A stretch of DNA of 64,000 bases from JBFMFH01 sp964481395 (GCA_964481395.1 CAYZYG010000013.1:1-64000), one strand, 5' to 3'; positions 8,799 to 17,859 are shown, numbered from the stretch's first letter. Notes: a model not told the origin generated them from the letters alone. Translations and numbers: made by a program.

Positions 8799-10307
8799 TT
8801 AGGCGATTGGCAGCGTGAGTTCGAAAACGGTCTCGACGCCGGGGGTGGAGCGAGCGGTCACGCGGCCACCGTGACGATCGACGATCGCCTTGACGATGGA
8901 CAACCCCAGCCCGCTGCCCCGCCCTTCGCCGCCGCGCGCGCGGTCGCCTTTGTAAAACCGGTCGAAGACGCGCTCCAGGTGCTCGGGTGAAATCCCTTCA
9001 CCCGAGTCCCGTACCGACAGGACGACATCCGACGCGGCGCGCCGGGCGGTCAGTTCGAGGATCCCGTCCGGTCGGGCGTGCCGCAACGCGTTGGCCGCGA
9101 GGTTCTGCAGGGCCTGCTCCAGGCGACCGGCGTCTCCCCGGATGCGCTCCGCACCTGCCTCGACTGTCGCGCGCACGGCCACGCGTCTGGACGCGGCATC
9201 CTTCTCGTGCCGGTCGATGACCCGGCGGAACAGGTCGGCCACCTCGACGTCAGCCACTTCGAGTTGCAGAGCACCGGCGTCGAGCCGGGCAAGGTCCAGC
9301 AGATCACCGACGATCCGTTCGAGGCGGTCCGACTCCTCGAGCGCAATCGACACGTACTTCGCGCGCCTGGCGTCGTCCAGCTCAAGCTCAGCCATGGACA
9401 GCGTCTCGAGATAGCCACGAATCGCGGTCAGGGGCGTCCTGAGTTCGTGCGACACGTCCGCCAGGAGCTGCCGGCGCGACTCGTCGGCCGCGCGAAGCGC
9501 GCCGGCCCTCGCCGCGAGATCGGCAGCCATCTGGTTGAAGGCCCGTGCCACCGAGGCGATTTCGTCACCGCCGTTCTCCGGGGCGCGCGAGGCGGTCTCG
9601 CCCGCGCCAACACGCCGGGCGGCCTCTTCGAGTTGGCGGAGCCGCAGGTGCGCCGGACGGAAAATCAGCAGCGCCGCGAGGCCGGTCCCGAGGAGCGTCA
9701 GCCCGATTGTCATGGCGAGCAGGAGCGGCCCGTAGGCTCTGAGCAGGCCGGGAAGGACGGGGCCGACCAGCGCGACGACGACGCCAACGACGCGGCCGCC
9801 CGCCACGACCTGCGCCATCCCGACGAGCGGCGGCCCCAGGCCCATGCCTCCTCTGCCGCCGGGGTCGCCCGGCGGCCGGCCGGGAGGCGGATCACCCGCG
9901 AACGGCTCGCCGGACGGACGCGGTCCGCCCTCCGCCCCGAACCGACGGGAGAATCGGAGCCGCCGTTCCGCGGCTTCGATGAGCGACAGCGGAAGCTGCA
10001 CGTCCTGGTGCGACGTGAAGACCCGGTTGTTCGGCATGACCACGCCCACCGGGTGGACAGCGTCGCCGTAGTGCTCGCGGAGCCACGGGCCGACATCCAG
10101 CTCGGGATCCGCGTCGAGCGCGGTCCCGAGATCGGAGGCCACCAACGCTGCCTGTCCGAACGGTGTTCGCGTGCGGCTCTCACTGGTCTCTCGGGCCGCC
10201 AGCCAGAGGAACATGGCAGCCTGAACGACGAGCAACACGCCCAGCACGGCCACGAAGCCGAGAGCGATCCGCCAGTAGAGGCTGCGAGGCCACGCCTGCT
10301 CAGACAT
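8799..10307 (-). CDS. sensor histidine kinase (CpxA/BaeS-like)
   Basis: 502 residues. The start at 10307 (MSEQAWP) overlaps the end of the response regulator by 8 bp, a typical coupled arrangement. Order: TM1 at about 12-35, a periplasmic sensor loop of roughly 150 residues with a Pro/Gly-rich insert (GGPRPSGEPFAGDPPPG), TM2 (LLLAMTIGLTLLGTGLAALLIF), HAMP (EAARRVGAGETASRAPENG), the phospho-acceptor helix DVSHELRTPLT with His287, and a complete HATPase: N-box NLAANALRHA, G1 DSGEGIS, F-box RVFDRFYKG and G2 GSGLGLSIVKAI. It autophosphorylates and passes phosphate to the adjacent OmpR-type regulator. With Spy-like genes on both sides, an envelope-stress or metal signal is likely. Confidence 0.9.
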   Translation of the reverse strand: MSEQAWPRSLYWRIALGFVAVLGVLLVVQAAMFLWLAARETSESRTRTPFGQAALVASDLGTALDADPELDVGPWLREHYGDAVHPVGVVMPNNRVFTSHQDVQLPLSLIEAAERRLRFSRRFGAEGGPRPSGEPFAGDPPPGRPPGDPGGRGGMGLGPPLVGMAQVVAGGRVVGVVVALVGPVLPGLLRAYGPLLLAMTIGLTLLGTGLAALLIFRPAHLRLRQLEEAARRVGAGETASRAPENGGDEIASVARAFNQMAADLAARAGALRAADESRRQLLADVSHELRTPLTAIRGYLETLSMAELELDDARRAKYVSIALEESDRLERIVGDLLDLARLDAGALQLEVADVEVADLFRRVIDRHEKDAASRRVAVRATVEAGAERIRGDAGRLEQALQNLAANALRHARPDGILELTARRAASDVVLSVRDSGEGISPEHLERVFDRFYKGDRARGGEGRGSGLGLSIVKAIVDRHGGRVTARSTPGVETVFELTLPIA

Positions 10308-11043
10308 CGGAGAACTTGTACCCCGCGCCCCACACCGTGACGATGTAGCGGGGCTGTTCGGTGGAGGGCTCGATCTTCCGGCGGAGGCGTTTGACCAGCG
10401 CATCCACGCTCCGGTCGGTCACGTTGGCCTCACCGCGCCACACCCGGCGCAGCAGAGCCTCGCGGCTGAAGATGATCCCGGGGTGAGCGGCCAGCGTGTG
10501 CAGCAGCCTGAATTCCTGCGTCGTCAGTTCGATTGAGCGGCCTCCAGCCACGACTCGCTGGCGCGCCGGGTCGATCTCGAGATCGGCCACGTGGAGCGGC
10601 GGCGGCAGCTCGAGATCGTGCTCATCGCCGGATGCTGCCTGGTCGGCCGGCGAAACGCCGTGCTGTTCGGCGCGGCGCATGAGCGCCCGCACGCGCGCGA
10701 TGAGTTCGCGCACGCCAAAGGGCTTGGTGAGGTAGTCATCGGCGCCGCTCTCGAGGCCGAGCACCTTGTCCGACTCGTCGCGGCGCGCCGTGAGCATCAG
10801 GATGGGCGTGCGCTGGTTCGGCCCGTCCCGCCGGGCTGCCCGGCAGAGCGCAAAGCCGTCGACACTCGGAATCATCAGATCCAGCACCAGAAGGTCGAAC
10901 GGCTCCCGGGCCAGCGTCCGCAACGCCTCGCGGCCGTCGCCGACGGGCACGCAGGCGAAGCCCTCCAGCTCCAGGTGCAGGCAGACGAGATCGCGGATGT
11001 GCGCCTCGTCTTCGACGACCAGCGCCCGTCGGCGTTCGGTCAT
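10300..11043 (-). CDS. OmpR/PhoB-family response regulator
   Basis: 247 residues with a GGGAGA ribosome-binding site. Receiver domain at about 5-120 has the acidic pair (EDE, 11-13), phospho-acceptor D55 in LLVLDLMIPSVDG and a conserved K in the LTKPFGVREL block. A winged-helix DNA-binding domain occupies about 150-245 (LTTQEFRLLHTLAAHPG, SREALLRRVW, then VDALVKRLRRKIE). It is the partner of the histidine kinase whose start overlaps its stop. A ~30-residue linker between domains is somewhat long and includes charged sequence (ASGDEHDLELPPPL). The Spy-like gene at 11231 diverges from it across a 187-bp gap, so that gene is a good candidate target. Confidence 0.93.
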   Translation of the reverse strand: MTERRRALVVEDEAHIRDLVCLHLELEGFACVPVGDGREALRTLAREPFDLLVLDLMIPSVDGFALCRAARRDGPNQRTPILMLTARRDESDKVLGLESGADDYLTKPFGVRELIARVRALMRRAEQHGVSPADQAASGDEHDLELPPPLHVADLEIDPARQRVVAGGRSIELTTQEFRLLHTLAAHPGIIFSREALLRRVWRGEANVTDRSVDALVKRLRRKIEPSTEQPRYIVTVWGAGYKFSDV

Positions 11044-11230
11044 CTCAGTCTCCCTGTCACAGTCTTTTCACAGGCCGGCCGCACGTGCATCATCGCCCCC
11101 ATAGTCTAATCGTTCAGAACCAACGGAGACCGTGAATCTGGCGCCGACGCCAGGTTGCGGGGCTCAAGGGAACACGCAGGCAACCCGGGCCAGGCCGAGA
11201 CCGGCCCGGAGAGCGCGACGGGAGGTTGCG

Positions 11231-11908
11231 ATGAACACGAGAGATAACCGGCTGGTGAAGGCTGTGGCCGCCGGCGCGGCGGCTGTGATGGTACTCGGTC
11301 TCGCATCGGTGGGGACGCAGGCGGAGCGCCCGCAGGGGGACCGCCAGCAGGTGCAGGGGCCGGTCGGGCCTGGCGGCGGGCCCGGTCGCGGCATGATGGG
11401 CCGGCCGGGCATGGGCGGGCCCGGCATGGGCCGGCCGGGTATGGGCGTACCCGGCATGCGAGGACCCGGCATGCGAGGCGGACCTGGCGGGCCACTCGGG
11501 ATCCTCGGTCCCGCAGCCCGCGCACTGGAACTCACCGACGCCCAGCACGAGCAGATCCGCGGCGTGATGGAGTCGCACAAGACCGCGTTCGAATCGCTCG
11601 GCCCGAAGCTCGCAGAGGCGCGCAAGGCGCTGCACGACGCGATCACGGCCGACGTCGTGGACGAGGCAGCCATCCGCGCGCAGGCGGCGGCTGTCGCCGC
11701 GATTGAAGCCGACGAGGCCGTGCTCCGCGCGACGGTGCACTCCGAGGTGGTGAAGGTGCTTACGGCCGAGCAGCAGGAGAGACTGAAGACGCTGAAGGCC
11801 GAAGGCGAAAAACGGATGCAGGAACGGTCCGAGCGCGTCCGTCAGCGCCGCGAACAGATTCGGCAGTACCAGGACACGATGCCGATTGGGGACCCCGGGC
11901 TCGTCTAG
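11231..11908 (+). CDS. Spy-like periplasmic protein with PGM repeats
   Basis: 225 residues from ATG 11231 with a GGGAGG ribosome-binding site. Signal peptide about 1-31 (AVAAGAAAVMVLGLASVGTQA). Residues about 50-88 are a run of Met/Gly/Pro/Arg repeats (RPGMGGPGMGRPGMGVPGMR). A helical core follows with two LTxxQ-style motifs: ELTDAQHEQIRGVM and VLTAEQQERLKTL, ending in an Arg/Glu-rich coiled stretch. This is the second Spy/CpxP-like protein flanking the two-component system and diverges from the regulator gene. The clear hairpin terminator at 11943 closes the unit. The Met-rich segment could bind copper or similar soft metals, but this is not demonstrated. Confidence 0.72.
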   Translation: MNTRDNRLVKAVAAGAAAVMVLGLASVGTQAERPQGDRQQVQGPVGPGGGPGRGMMGRPGMGGPGMGRPGMGVPGMRGPGMRGGPGGPLGILGPAARALELTDAQHEQIRGVMESHKTAFESLGPKLAEARKALHDAITADVVDEAAIRAQAAAVAAIEADEAVLRATVHSEVVKVLTAEQQERLKTLKAEGEKRMQERSERVRQRREQIRQYQDTMPIGDPGLV

Positions 11909-11942
11909 GTCACTCCTCCCCTCCCTCCAGGAGCCCGGCTTG

Positions 11943-11979
11943 CGCGCGGGTCGGCCGGTGCCGGCCCGCGCGTTTCCTT
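11943..11979 (+). terminator. Rho-independent terminator after the Spy-like gene
   Basis: An 8-bp outer stem CGCGCGGG (11943-11950) with CCCGCGCG (11965-11972), an inner CGGC/GCCG pairing, and a short T-rich tail (TTTCCTT). It lies between two converging units and could serve both. Confidence 0.75.
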
Positions 11980-11989
11980 CGTCGCCCGG

Positions 11990-13387
11990 TCAGCGGGCCC
12001 CGCGGCGCCGCAGCACGGTCTTGATCGTCGAGAAGATGATCAGCAGGTCCAGCAGCACGGACATGTTCTTGATGTAGAACAGATCGTACTGGAGCTTCTC
12101 CATCGTATCCTCGACGGTTGCGGCGTAGGCGTAGCGCACCTGGGCCCAGCCGCTCAGGCCGGGCTTCACCACGTGCCGCTGCCCGTAGAACGGGATCTGC
12201 TCGGTCAGGTCGAGCACGAACTCGGGCCGTTCCGGACGGGGCCCCACGAGGCTCATCTCGCCGACCAGGACGTTCCACAACTGCGGAAGCTCGTCCAGCC
12301 TCGTGCGGCGCAGGATGTGCCCGACCGGCGTCACGCGGGGATCGCGATCCGCCGCGAACACCGGGCCGCTCGCCGCTTCGGCATCGACGCGCATCGTCCG
12401 GAACTTGTGTATGGTGAACGTCCGGCCGCGCACGCCCACGCGCTTCTGGTGGTAGAGGATCGGACCGGGCGACGTGAGCTTGATGGCCGCCGCCACGGCA
12501 ATCAGGACCGGCAGCCCGGCGAGCAGCCCGAACGCCGCGGCGGCGACATCCACGACCCGCTTGACGATCAGCATCGCCCGCGGCTTGCGGAACCCGTCCG
12601 AGAACACGAGCCAGCTCGGCCGCAGGTTCTCGACGGCGATCCGGCCGGTGAACTCCTCGTAGACCGAGGCCAGGTGATCGAAACGCACGCCGCGCAGCTT
12701 CAGGTCGAGCAGCGCATCCATGGGCAGGCGGCCCCTGGCGTCCCCAAGGCTGACCACGACGCGATCGACGCGGGTGTCGTCCACGATCTGCCGGAGCTCC
12801 GCGATGCTGCCGACGATGCCCGGGTTCCTGACGAAGGTCCGTACCTGGGAGGACTCGGCCTCGACGAAGCCGACGACCCGGACTCCCAGTTCGCGCTCGC
12901 GCCCCGCCAGTTCGTGGGCCAGCGTGACGGCAGCGGGCTTGGTTCCCAGGAACAGAATCCGTTCGCCCGGCGCGAGCCGATCGACGATCTCGTCGAAGGC
13001 CGTTCGCCACAGGGGCACGAGGGCGAGGATGAAGCCGACGGTCAGGGCGAACACGCCTCGACCGACAATGAGCCCCGGCGCGGCGGCGTAGAGCAGGGCA
13101 AAGGCGATCGTCGTGATCCCCAACGACTGCATCAGCCGGACGACCAGCTGACGCGAATCCCGCTTGGCCTCCACGTCGTACAGGTCCGCCAGGTACAGGC
13201 CGAGCGGCAGCACGATGGCAACGAGCGCCAGTTTGACCAGGAAGGACGGCTCGCGCAGGCCGGCGCCGAACTCCGGTCCGAGCAGCAGAATGGCACTCGT
13301 GACGACCGAGGCGAGGATGAGTCCGGCATCGACGATGACCGGAAAGGCAATGCGCCACGTGACGCGCTGATTCAGGACGAGGGCCAT
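11990..13387 (-). CDS. undecaprenyl-phosphate sugar-phosphate transferase (WcaJ-like)
   Basis: 465 residues. The N-terminal half has about four to five TM helices followed by a CoA-binding-like soluble domain (FLGTKPAAVTLAHEL, VVGFVEAESS). The C-terminal half is the bacterial sugar transferase domain (about 270-460): an amphipathic helix, YHQKRVGVRGRTFTIHKFRTM, the catalytic RRTRLDELPQLWNV and GEMSLVGPRPERPEFV. This enzyme starts repeat-unit assembly by moving a sugar phosphate (usually glucose or galactose) from a UDP-sugar onto undecaprenyl phosphate at the inner membrane. It is the last gene of a leftward EPS operon, 3 bp after the CpsD-like gene. The topology matches the EPS-initiating PglC/WcaJ large form. 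The sugar is not readable from sequence. Confidence 0.92.
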   Translation of the reverse strand: MALVLNQRVTWRIAFPVIVDAGLILASVVTSAILLLGPEFGAGLREPSFLVKLALVAIVLPLGLYLADLYDVEAKRDSRQLVVRLMQSLGITTIAFALLYAAAPGLIVGRGVFALTVGFILALVPLWRTAFDEIVDRLAPGERILFLGTKPAAVTLAHELAGRERELGVRVVGFVEAESSQVRTFVRNPGIVGSIAELRQIVDDTRVDRVVVSLGDARGRLPMDALLDLKLRGVRFDHLASVYEEFTGRIAVENLRPSWLVFSDGFRKPRAMLIVKRVVDVAAAAFGLLAGLPVLIAVAAAIKLTSPGPILYHQKRVGVRGRTFTIHKFRTMRVDAEAASGPVFAADRDPRVTPVGHILRRTRLDELPQLWNVLVGEMSLVGPRPERPEFVLDLTEQIPFYGQRHVVKPGLSGWAQVRYAYAATVEDTMEKLQYDLFYIKNMSVLLDLLIIFSTIKTVLRRRGAR

Positions 13388-13390
13388 GCC

Positions 13391-14251
13391 TTACCTCGCG
13401 GGGTACCCGTAATAGCCGTAACCGTAGCGCCCGCTCACCGTCTGTTCAGCCCGGTTCAGCACCGTGCCGAGCACCCGGTCCTTGCCGAGACTCGCCACAG
13501 TGCGCTGGACGATCTCGAACGGTGTCGATGCCGCGCCGACCACCAGCAGGATCGCGTCGACGGCGGGGGCAAGGAGACCGGCATCCGGTACAAGCGCGGC
13601 CGGCGGGGTGTCGATCAGGGTGAAGTCGAACGCAGCCGACGCGTCCGCGATGATGTGCCGCATGCGCGGCGACGTCAGGCCGCCGACGGGATCGTGCGTG
13701 GGACATCCGGCAGGCAGCAGCGCCAGCCCCTCCTGGAGCTGGATGGCCGGCGCCGGTCCCTCCTCGCTGCGCAGCTGCTCGCTCAAGCCGCGGGTGTTGG
13801 GCACCCTGAAGATCTCGTGCAGCGACGGCGCCCGGCGGTCGGCATCGATGATCAGCGTGCGCCGGTGGAACGAGCGGGCCAGCGTCACCGCCAGGTTGGC
13901 AGTGGTCAGGCTCTTGCCTTCACCCGCGACCGACGATGTGATGAGGACGGACCTGACCCCGCGCTCGGCCTGCGCATGGATCAGGGCGGCCGCCAGGCGC
14001 CGGTACTGTTCGACCGCGCCGTTCTGCCCCCGGGCGGGCACGGGTGTCCATGCGGCGGTCTGCACGCGGGAGAACGGGGTCTCCTGCGGCGCAGGAGCGG
14101 ACGGCCCGCGTCGCCCGCCCTCGACGATGTCGAAGCGCCCGGGGCCGTCGCGTCCGATGCCGGCCTGTCCTTCGCGTCCACGCGGCGACACCCCCTCCAT
14201 GCCGTCGAAGAACCGCTCGCCCAGGCGTTCAGCCGTTGCCGTTCTGTTCAT
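13391..14251 (-). CDS. CpsD/CapB-family tyrosine-kinase-like ATPase
   Basis: 286 residues. A 60-70 residue Pro/Gly/Arg-rich N-terminal extension leads into a BY-kinase domain: Walker A SSVAGEGKSLTTANL (K113, S114), Walker A' LIIDADRRAPS and Walker B FTLIDTPPA. The C-terminus ends in a tyrosine cluster, YGYGYYGY, the usual autophosphorylation tail. In Gram-negative EPS systems such kinases work with the separate Wzc-like chain-length protein encoded immediately upstream (14262-15710). Phosphorylation cycling controls polymer length and export. Genes are 10 bp apart and part of the leftward operon. Also similar to XrtA-associated tyrosine kinases; that specific assignment is inference. Confidence 0.9.
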   Translation of the reverse strand: MNRTATAERLGERFFDGMEGVSPRGREGQAGIGRDGPGRFDIVEGGRRGPSAPAPQETPFSRVQTAAWTPVPARGQNGAVEQYRRLAAALIHAQAERGVRSVLITSSVAGEGKSLTTANLAVTLARSFHRRTLIIDADRRAPSLHEIFRVPNTRGLSEQLRSEEGPAPAIQLQEGLALLPAGCPTHDPVGGLTSPRMRHIIADASAAFDFTLIDTPPAALVPDAGLLAPAVDAILLVVGAASTPFEIVQRTVASLGKDRVLGTVLNRAEQTVSGRYGYGYYGYPAR

Positions 14252-14261
14252 GTGAGCATCC

Positions 14262-15710
14262 TCAACGCGTTCGGCGCGGGGCCGGGCGGCCCAGATCCGG
14301 AATCAGCGCGAGCACCGGGAGCCCCAGCGTCGCGGTGATGTCCAACTCCGACCGGATGCTGGTGTCCCGGTACTCGAGAAAGGCCCCGAGCCCGACGGCC
14401 AGGCCGAGGGCCGCCAGCAGGCCCAGCAGGAACTGGCTCCGGCGGCTCTTGCTGGACGGCATTTCCGGGAGTTGTGCCGATTCGATCAGCCTGAAGCGGT
14501 CCCCGAGGTCCTTCTGCTCCAGGTTCGCGGCCATGCCCGCCTCCTGGCGTTTGACGAGCAGGCTCGAGTAGAGCTTCTTCGTATCGTCGTGGTCCCGGCT
14601 CAGCGTGGCCAGCTCCGATTCACGGAGCGGCGTCGCGTCGATGCGCCGCGAGTAGTCGTCGATGCGCGCCCGCAGCTGACGCACCTGCTCCTGGTTCGAC
14701 CCGATCCGTCGGTCGATGGTGTCGATCTGCGCCCGGAGGTCGCGGATCTGGAAGTCCCGCCGCAGGCTGGACGCGCTCGCGGCCGTCCCGGCTGGGCTAC
14801 CGTCGGCGGCGGCCTGCTGTTCGAGCTTCGCGATGAGACGCTTCGCCCGCTGGATGTCCGGGTGCTCGGGCGTCAACCTCAGCTCGAGCGCCTTGAGCTG
14901 CGCCCGCGCGGTTTCGAGGGGATCGGCGCCGAGGGTGGACGCCGCGTCCACGCCCGCCATGGGCAGGACCGTCTCCGGCAGGTTCTGGGCGGCCTCCAGC
15001 TGACGCTGGAGCAGGAGTTTCTGCTCCTGATCCCGGGCGATGGTGTCGAGCACCGAACGCAGGTTGTTCTGGCTGTTGTTCAGTTCCTGGACGTTCATCG
15101 ACAGCTGGGATGGCAGCTGGCCCGCGTGCTGCGACTTGTAGGCCTCGAGTTTCGCCTCCTGCTCATCGAGCGTCTTGCGGACGCTCTCGAGCTGCGCATC
15201 GAGGAAGCGGGTCGCCGCCTGGGCCTGCTCCTCTCGATCCCGGGAGTTCTCCTCGAGAAAGAGCGACGTGAGACGCGTCGCGACCTGCAGCGCCTTGTGC
15301 GGATCCTGGGCCACAAAACCCAGGTTGAACACGTCCTTGTCGGTGGACGTGAAGACGATTTCGCTGCGCATCCGGTCGAGCACGTAGTCCATCGGCACGC
15401 GCTGCCGCATGTCCGGGTACAGGTCGAGATCGGTGATGATGCTCTCGAGACGCGGCCGCGTGAGGGTCGTGCGGCCGATGCTCTGGAGACGGTCGGACAG
15501 CCGCGCCTGCGGCGTCGTCCTGACGTAGGCGTCGGCCGCCGGCTCCGAGACCACCTGGAGTGTCGCCACCGAGGTGTAACTGCGGGGCATCTGCAGCACG
15601 ACGGCCAGCGCCACGAGCGCCAGCACGACGAACGCACCGGCCATCCAGATCCACCGCCGCCGGAGAGCCTCGATGACGTCCTGCGGTGTGTAGGTGCGGC
15701 CTGGGATCAC
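14262..15710 (-). CDS. polysaccharide chain-length determinant (Wzc/GNVR type)
   Basis: 482 residues from GTG 15710. TM1 at about 22-41 (MAGAFVVLALVALAVVL), a large periplasmic region with the Wzz motif start (SYTSVATLQVVSEP), a coiled-coil middle (about 150-260, for example RKTLDEQEAKLEAY and the LEAAQNLPETVLP break), the GNVR-like block around 330-400, and TM2 near 430-452 (FLLGLLAALGLAVGLGAFLEY). No kinase domain is fused; the separate CpsD-like gene supplies it. Function: polymer length control and coupling to the export pore. Position and size match XrtA-system chain-length proteins. Cotranscribed with the export protein and outer-membrane barrel genes. Confidence 0.9.
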   Translation of the reverse strand: MIPGRTYTPQDVIEALRRRWIWMAGAFVVLALVALAVVLQMPRSYTSVATLQVVSEPAADAYVRTTPQARLSDRLQSIGRTTLTRPRLESIITDLDLYPDMRQRVPMDYVLDRMRSEIVFTSTDKDVFNLGFVAQDPHKALQVATRLTSLFLEENSRDREEQAQAATRFLDAQLESVRKTLDEQEAKLEAYKSQHAGQLPSQLSMNVQELNNSQNNLRSVLDTIARDQEQKLLLQRQLEAAQNLPETVLPMAGVDAASTLGADPLETARAQLKALELRLTPEHPDIQRAKRLIAKLEQQAAADGSPAGTAASASSLRRDFQIRDLRAQIDTIDRRIGSNQEQVRQLRARIDDYSRRIDATPLRESELATLSRDHDDTKKLYSSLLVKRQEAGMAANLEQKDLGDRFRLIESAQLPEMPSSKSRRSQFLLGLLAALGLAVGLGAFLEYRDTSIRSELDITATLGLPVLALIPDLGRPAPRRTR

Positions 15711-15723
15711 GATGTCCGTCCTC

Positions 15724-17115
15724 CTACCGGGAAAGCGGAAGCCACAGGGACACGCTCCATCTGACGGCCCACCGGTTGATCGTGGGCGGAACGCCAGCAG
15801 GCACCGTACCTGCGTTGTCGAACACGTACTGGTTCATCAGCCCTTCGGCGTCGACGGCCAGGAACCTCGTGAGGGCCATCCGGAGCCTCGCCGATCCCTG
15901 CGCCGCGTCGTACCGGTCAGCCGTGAATCCGATCACGCCTTCCGAGTACCCACCTTCGGCGAGCACTTCGACGCGACGTCCGAGGAACCCGCCCACGCTC
16001 GCCCGCACGGTGTTCACGAAGAACGGTTCCGCGAAGCCCTCCACCAGCTGGACATCGCGGCCGAAGGCCCCTTCGATGAACCAGCCCTGCGTGAACTCGT
16101 GGCGGAGGTTCGCGGTCCCGAGGACCTTCCAGCCCTGTGCACCGCCTGCCTCGACCCGCGACGAGGCGGCAGAGAACCCGACGGTCGTCCGCCGCGATGG
16201 CGTGAGGGGCTTCAGCACGCGGAGGCCGACGTCGATGTCGTGCGCCTGGAGCCGTTCGTTCGTGCCCGGACCGTAGCGACCGGCCTGGTACGCGTAGCCG
16301 AGGAGCACGGAGACGTTCGGAGACAGGCGATACCCGAACCTCCCGCCGGCGGTGAGCGCGTGGACGTCGAGGCCAGGCTGATCGGCCCGCGTGTAGCGGA
16401 AACTCTGGTCGATCGCCACGTACGTGCGCGCCGACAGCTGGTGCTCGATGCCGAAGGACTCCCCGTACACGTACTGGTCGCGCCGGACCAGCAGATCGTC
16501 GCGGTTCGACGGAAGGATCGCGGTGCCGCCCGTCACGGCGACGGACGACGGAAACAGCGGCAGGATGTAGTACGGCTGCCGCTCAGCGAAGGCCGCGAGT
16601 TGCACGGTGTCGCGGCGACGGCGCCCGACGCGGCTGTCGAACCCGATGTCGGCCCGGAACCGCGGAGCGGTCGTGAGCGACGTCTCGCGGTAGTACCGGA
16701 ACGCGCCCTCGCCGCGAAGGCCGAATCGCGTATAGCGGCCGGCCTGTTCGTACGACAGGGAACCCCGCGCCGCCGTGAACCACCCGGTGGCGAGCACGTC
16801 GTCGGCGTTCGGATTCGGATAGTCCTCGGTGTTGCCGTATTCCTGGTAAACGAAGCCCGTGAGATCGATCGCGTGTCCCCCGGGAGCGGCGGGGCTCCCG
16901 GCGCCGAACAACCCCCGGAACGGCGCGGCCGGCAGCGGCGGCGCCTCGGGTGTCGTCGCCTGGCCGGTCGGCTGCTGGACGGGCGGATCCTGAGGGGCCG
17001 CGGCTGCTCTGGCCTGTGCGCCCGTGGCGATCAGGCCGACCACGACGACGACGGCGATCGTGCCACGCAACCGGGCGCGGCCGGCGGTCACCTGGTCTGT
17101 GTGCGGAACGCGCAT
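15724..17115 (-). CDS. EPS-locus outer-membrane beta-barrel protein
   Basis: 463 residues. Signal peptide about 1-38 (TIAVVVVVGLIATGAQA), a Pro-rich linker, and then a long run of alternating-hydrophobic strands typical of a beta-barrel (YEQAGRYTRFGLRGEGAFRYYRE, LSPNVSVLLGYAYQAGRYG, RVEVLAEGGYSEGVIGF), ending with an aromatic/hydrophobic last strand, RWSVSLWLPL. This is the placing of the 'PEP-CTERM system associated' outer-membrane proteins that sit between chain-length determinant and kinase genes in EPS loci; the family link is inferred from context and layout, not from a diagnostic motif. Likely a secretion pore or a surface anchor for the polymer. Gap of 1 bp to the export gene. Confidence 0.75.
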   Translation of the reverse strand: MRVPHTDQVTAGRARLRGTIAVVVVVGLIATGAQARAAAAPQDPPVQQPTGQATTPEAPPLPAAPFRGLFGAGSPAAPGGHAIDLTGFVYQEYGNTEDYPNPNADDVLATGWFTAARGSLSYEQAGRYTRFGLRGEGAFRYYRETSLTTAPRFRADIGFDSRVGRRRRDTVQLAAFAERQPYYILPLFPSSVAVTGGTAILPSNRDDLLVRRDQYVYGESFGIEHQLSARTYVAIDQSFRYTRADQPGLDVHALTAGGRFGYRLSPNVSVLLGYAYQAGRYGPGTNERLQAHDIDVGLRVLKPLTPSRRTTVGFSAASSRVEAGGAQGWKVLGTANLRHEFTQGWFIEGAFGRDVQLVEGFAEPFFVNTVRASVGGFLGRRVEVLAEGGYSEGVIGFTADRYDAAQGSARLRMALTRFLAVDAEGLMNQYVFDNAGTVPAGVPPTINRWAVRWSVSLWLPLSR

Positions 17116-17116
17116 G

Positions 17117-17761
17117 TCATGGCACCACGATCGTGTCGCCCGGCTTCAGGATCAGGTTCTGGCTGAGATCCCGCTTCTTGACGACCTCGTCATAGTTGAA
17201 CTCGAACGCAAGCTGCCGGCCGCTCTCGATCCGCGTAATCAGCACGTGTTTGCGATCGGCGAACTCGGTGAACCCGCCAGCCATGGCGATCACCTGCAGG
17301 ACGGTGGTGGGGCCCGAGAGGACGTACGGTCCCGGGCGTATCACCTGCCCCGTCACGAAGGCGCGGTTGTTGTTGACCTGCTTGACGACTACCGTCACCA
17401 CGGGGTCCCCGACGAACCGCTTGCCCAGTTCGGTGAGACGGCGGCGCAGTTGCTCGGTCGTGAGACCGGCCGCCTCCACGTCGTTGATGAGCGGAAGCGT
17501 AATCTTGCCGTCGGGCCGGATCGTGACCTCGCTCGACAGTTCCTTCTCTCCCCAGAACACGACGGAGAGGACGTCCGTCGGCCCGAGCCGGTAGTCCTCG
17601 CCCGGCGTCTGCGCTGCAGGCGCGGACGCGATGGCCTGCGCCATCGGCGCCTCCGGCGCCGCCGTCCGGTCCTGTCCCGTGACGGCCGCGTTCATCGCCA
17701 GGCTGCACAGGATGGCGCACGCCACCACCGAGCGCTCCCTCGCCGTTCGATTGCTCATCAT
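17117..17761 (-). CDS. polysaccharide export protein (Wza-like, SLBB)
   Basis: 214 residues from ATG 17761 with GGGAG 8 bp upstream; longer in-frame starts run through the promoter region and are rejected. Signal peptide about 1-29 (VVACAILCSLAMNAAVTG). The polysaccharide export domain begins DYRLGPTDVLSVVFWG and contains TIRPDGKITLPLI, then one SLBB-type domain (AFVTGQVIRPGPYVLSG, AMAGGFTEFADRKHVLITR). It is short compared with Wza (about 380), similar to minimal EPS export proteins. It should form or connect to the outer-membrane export channel. First gene of the leftward EPS operon; a GG-N10-GC promoter candidate lies about 80 bp upstream. Confidence 0.9.
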   Translation of the reverse strand: MMSNRTARERSVVACAILCSLAMNAAVTGQDRTAAPEAPMAQAIASAPAAQTPGEDYRLGPTDVLSVVFWGEKELSSEVTIRPDGKITLPLINDVEAAGLTTEQLRRRLTELGKRFVGDPVVTVVVKQVNNNRAFVTGQVIRPGPYVLSGPTTVLQVIAMAGGFTEFADRKHVLITRIESGRQLAFEFNYDEVVKKRDLSQNLILKPGDTIVVP

Positions 17762-17841
17762 CTCGACACTCCCAGGCCCCGGTCGCGGGACCTGCTGACG
17801 CGCACGAGCCGCTGGACGGCCTGGCGTCCTGCCCCGCCCCG

Positions 17842-17859
17842 TTGCAAGGCGGACGCCAA
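17842..17859 (-). promoter_or_regulatory. sigma-54-like -24/-12 promoter for export operon
   Basis: On the minus strand the sequence reads TTGGCGTCCGCCTTGCAA: GG and GC are separated by exactly 10 nt, with a perfect TGGC and TTGCA. Predicted start near 17832 leaves a ~70-nt leader to the export ATG. Seen by eye; no scoring matrix was run. Confidence 0.55.

Noticed and set aside
11394..11490. CRISPR-like or minisatellite repeat in DNA
   Set aside because: It is a coding repeat (Pro-Gly-Met units) of the Spy-like gene; spacing is not spacer-like and units run without unique spacers.
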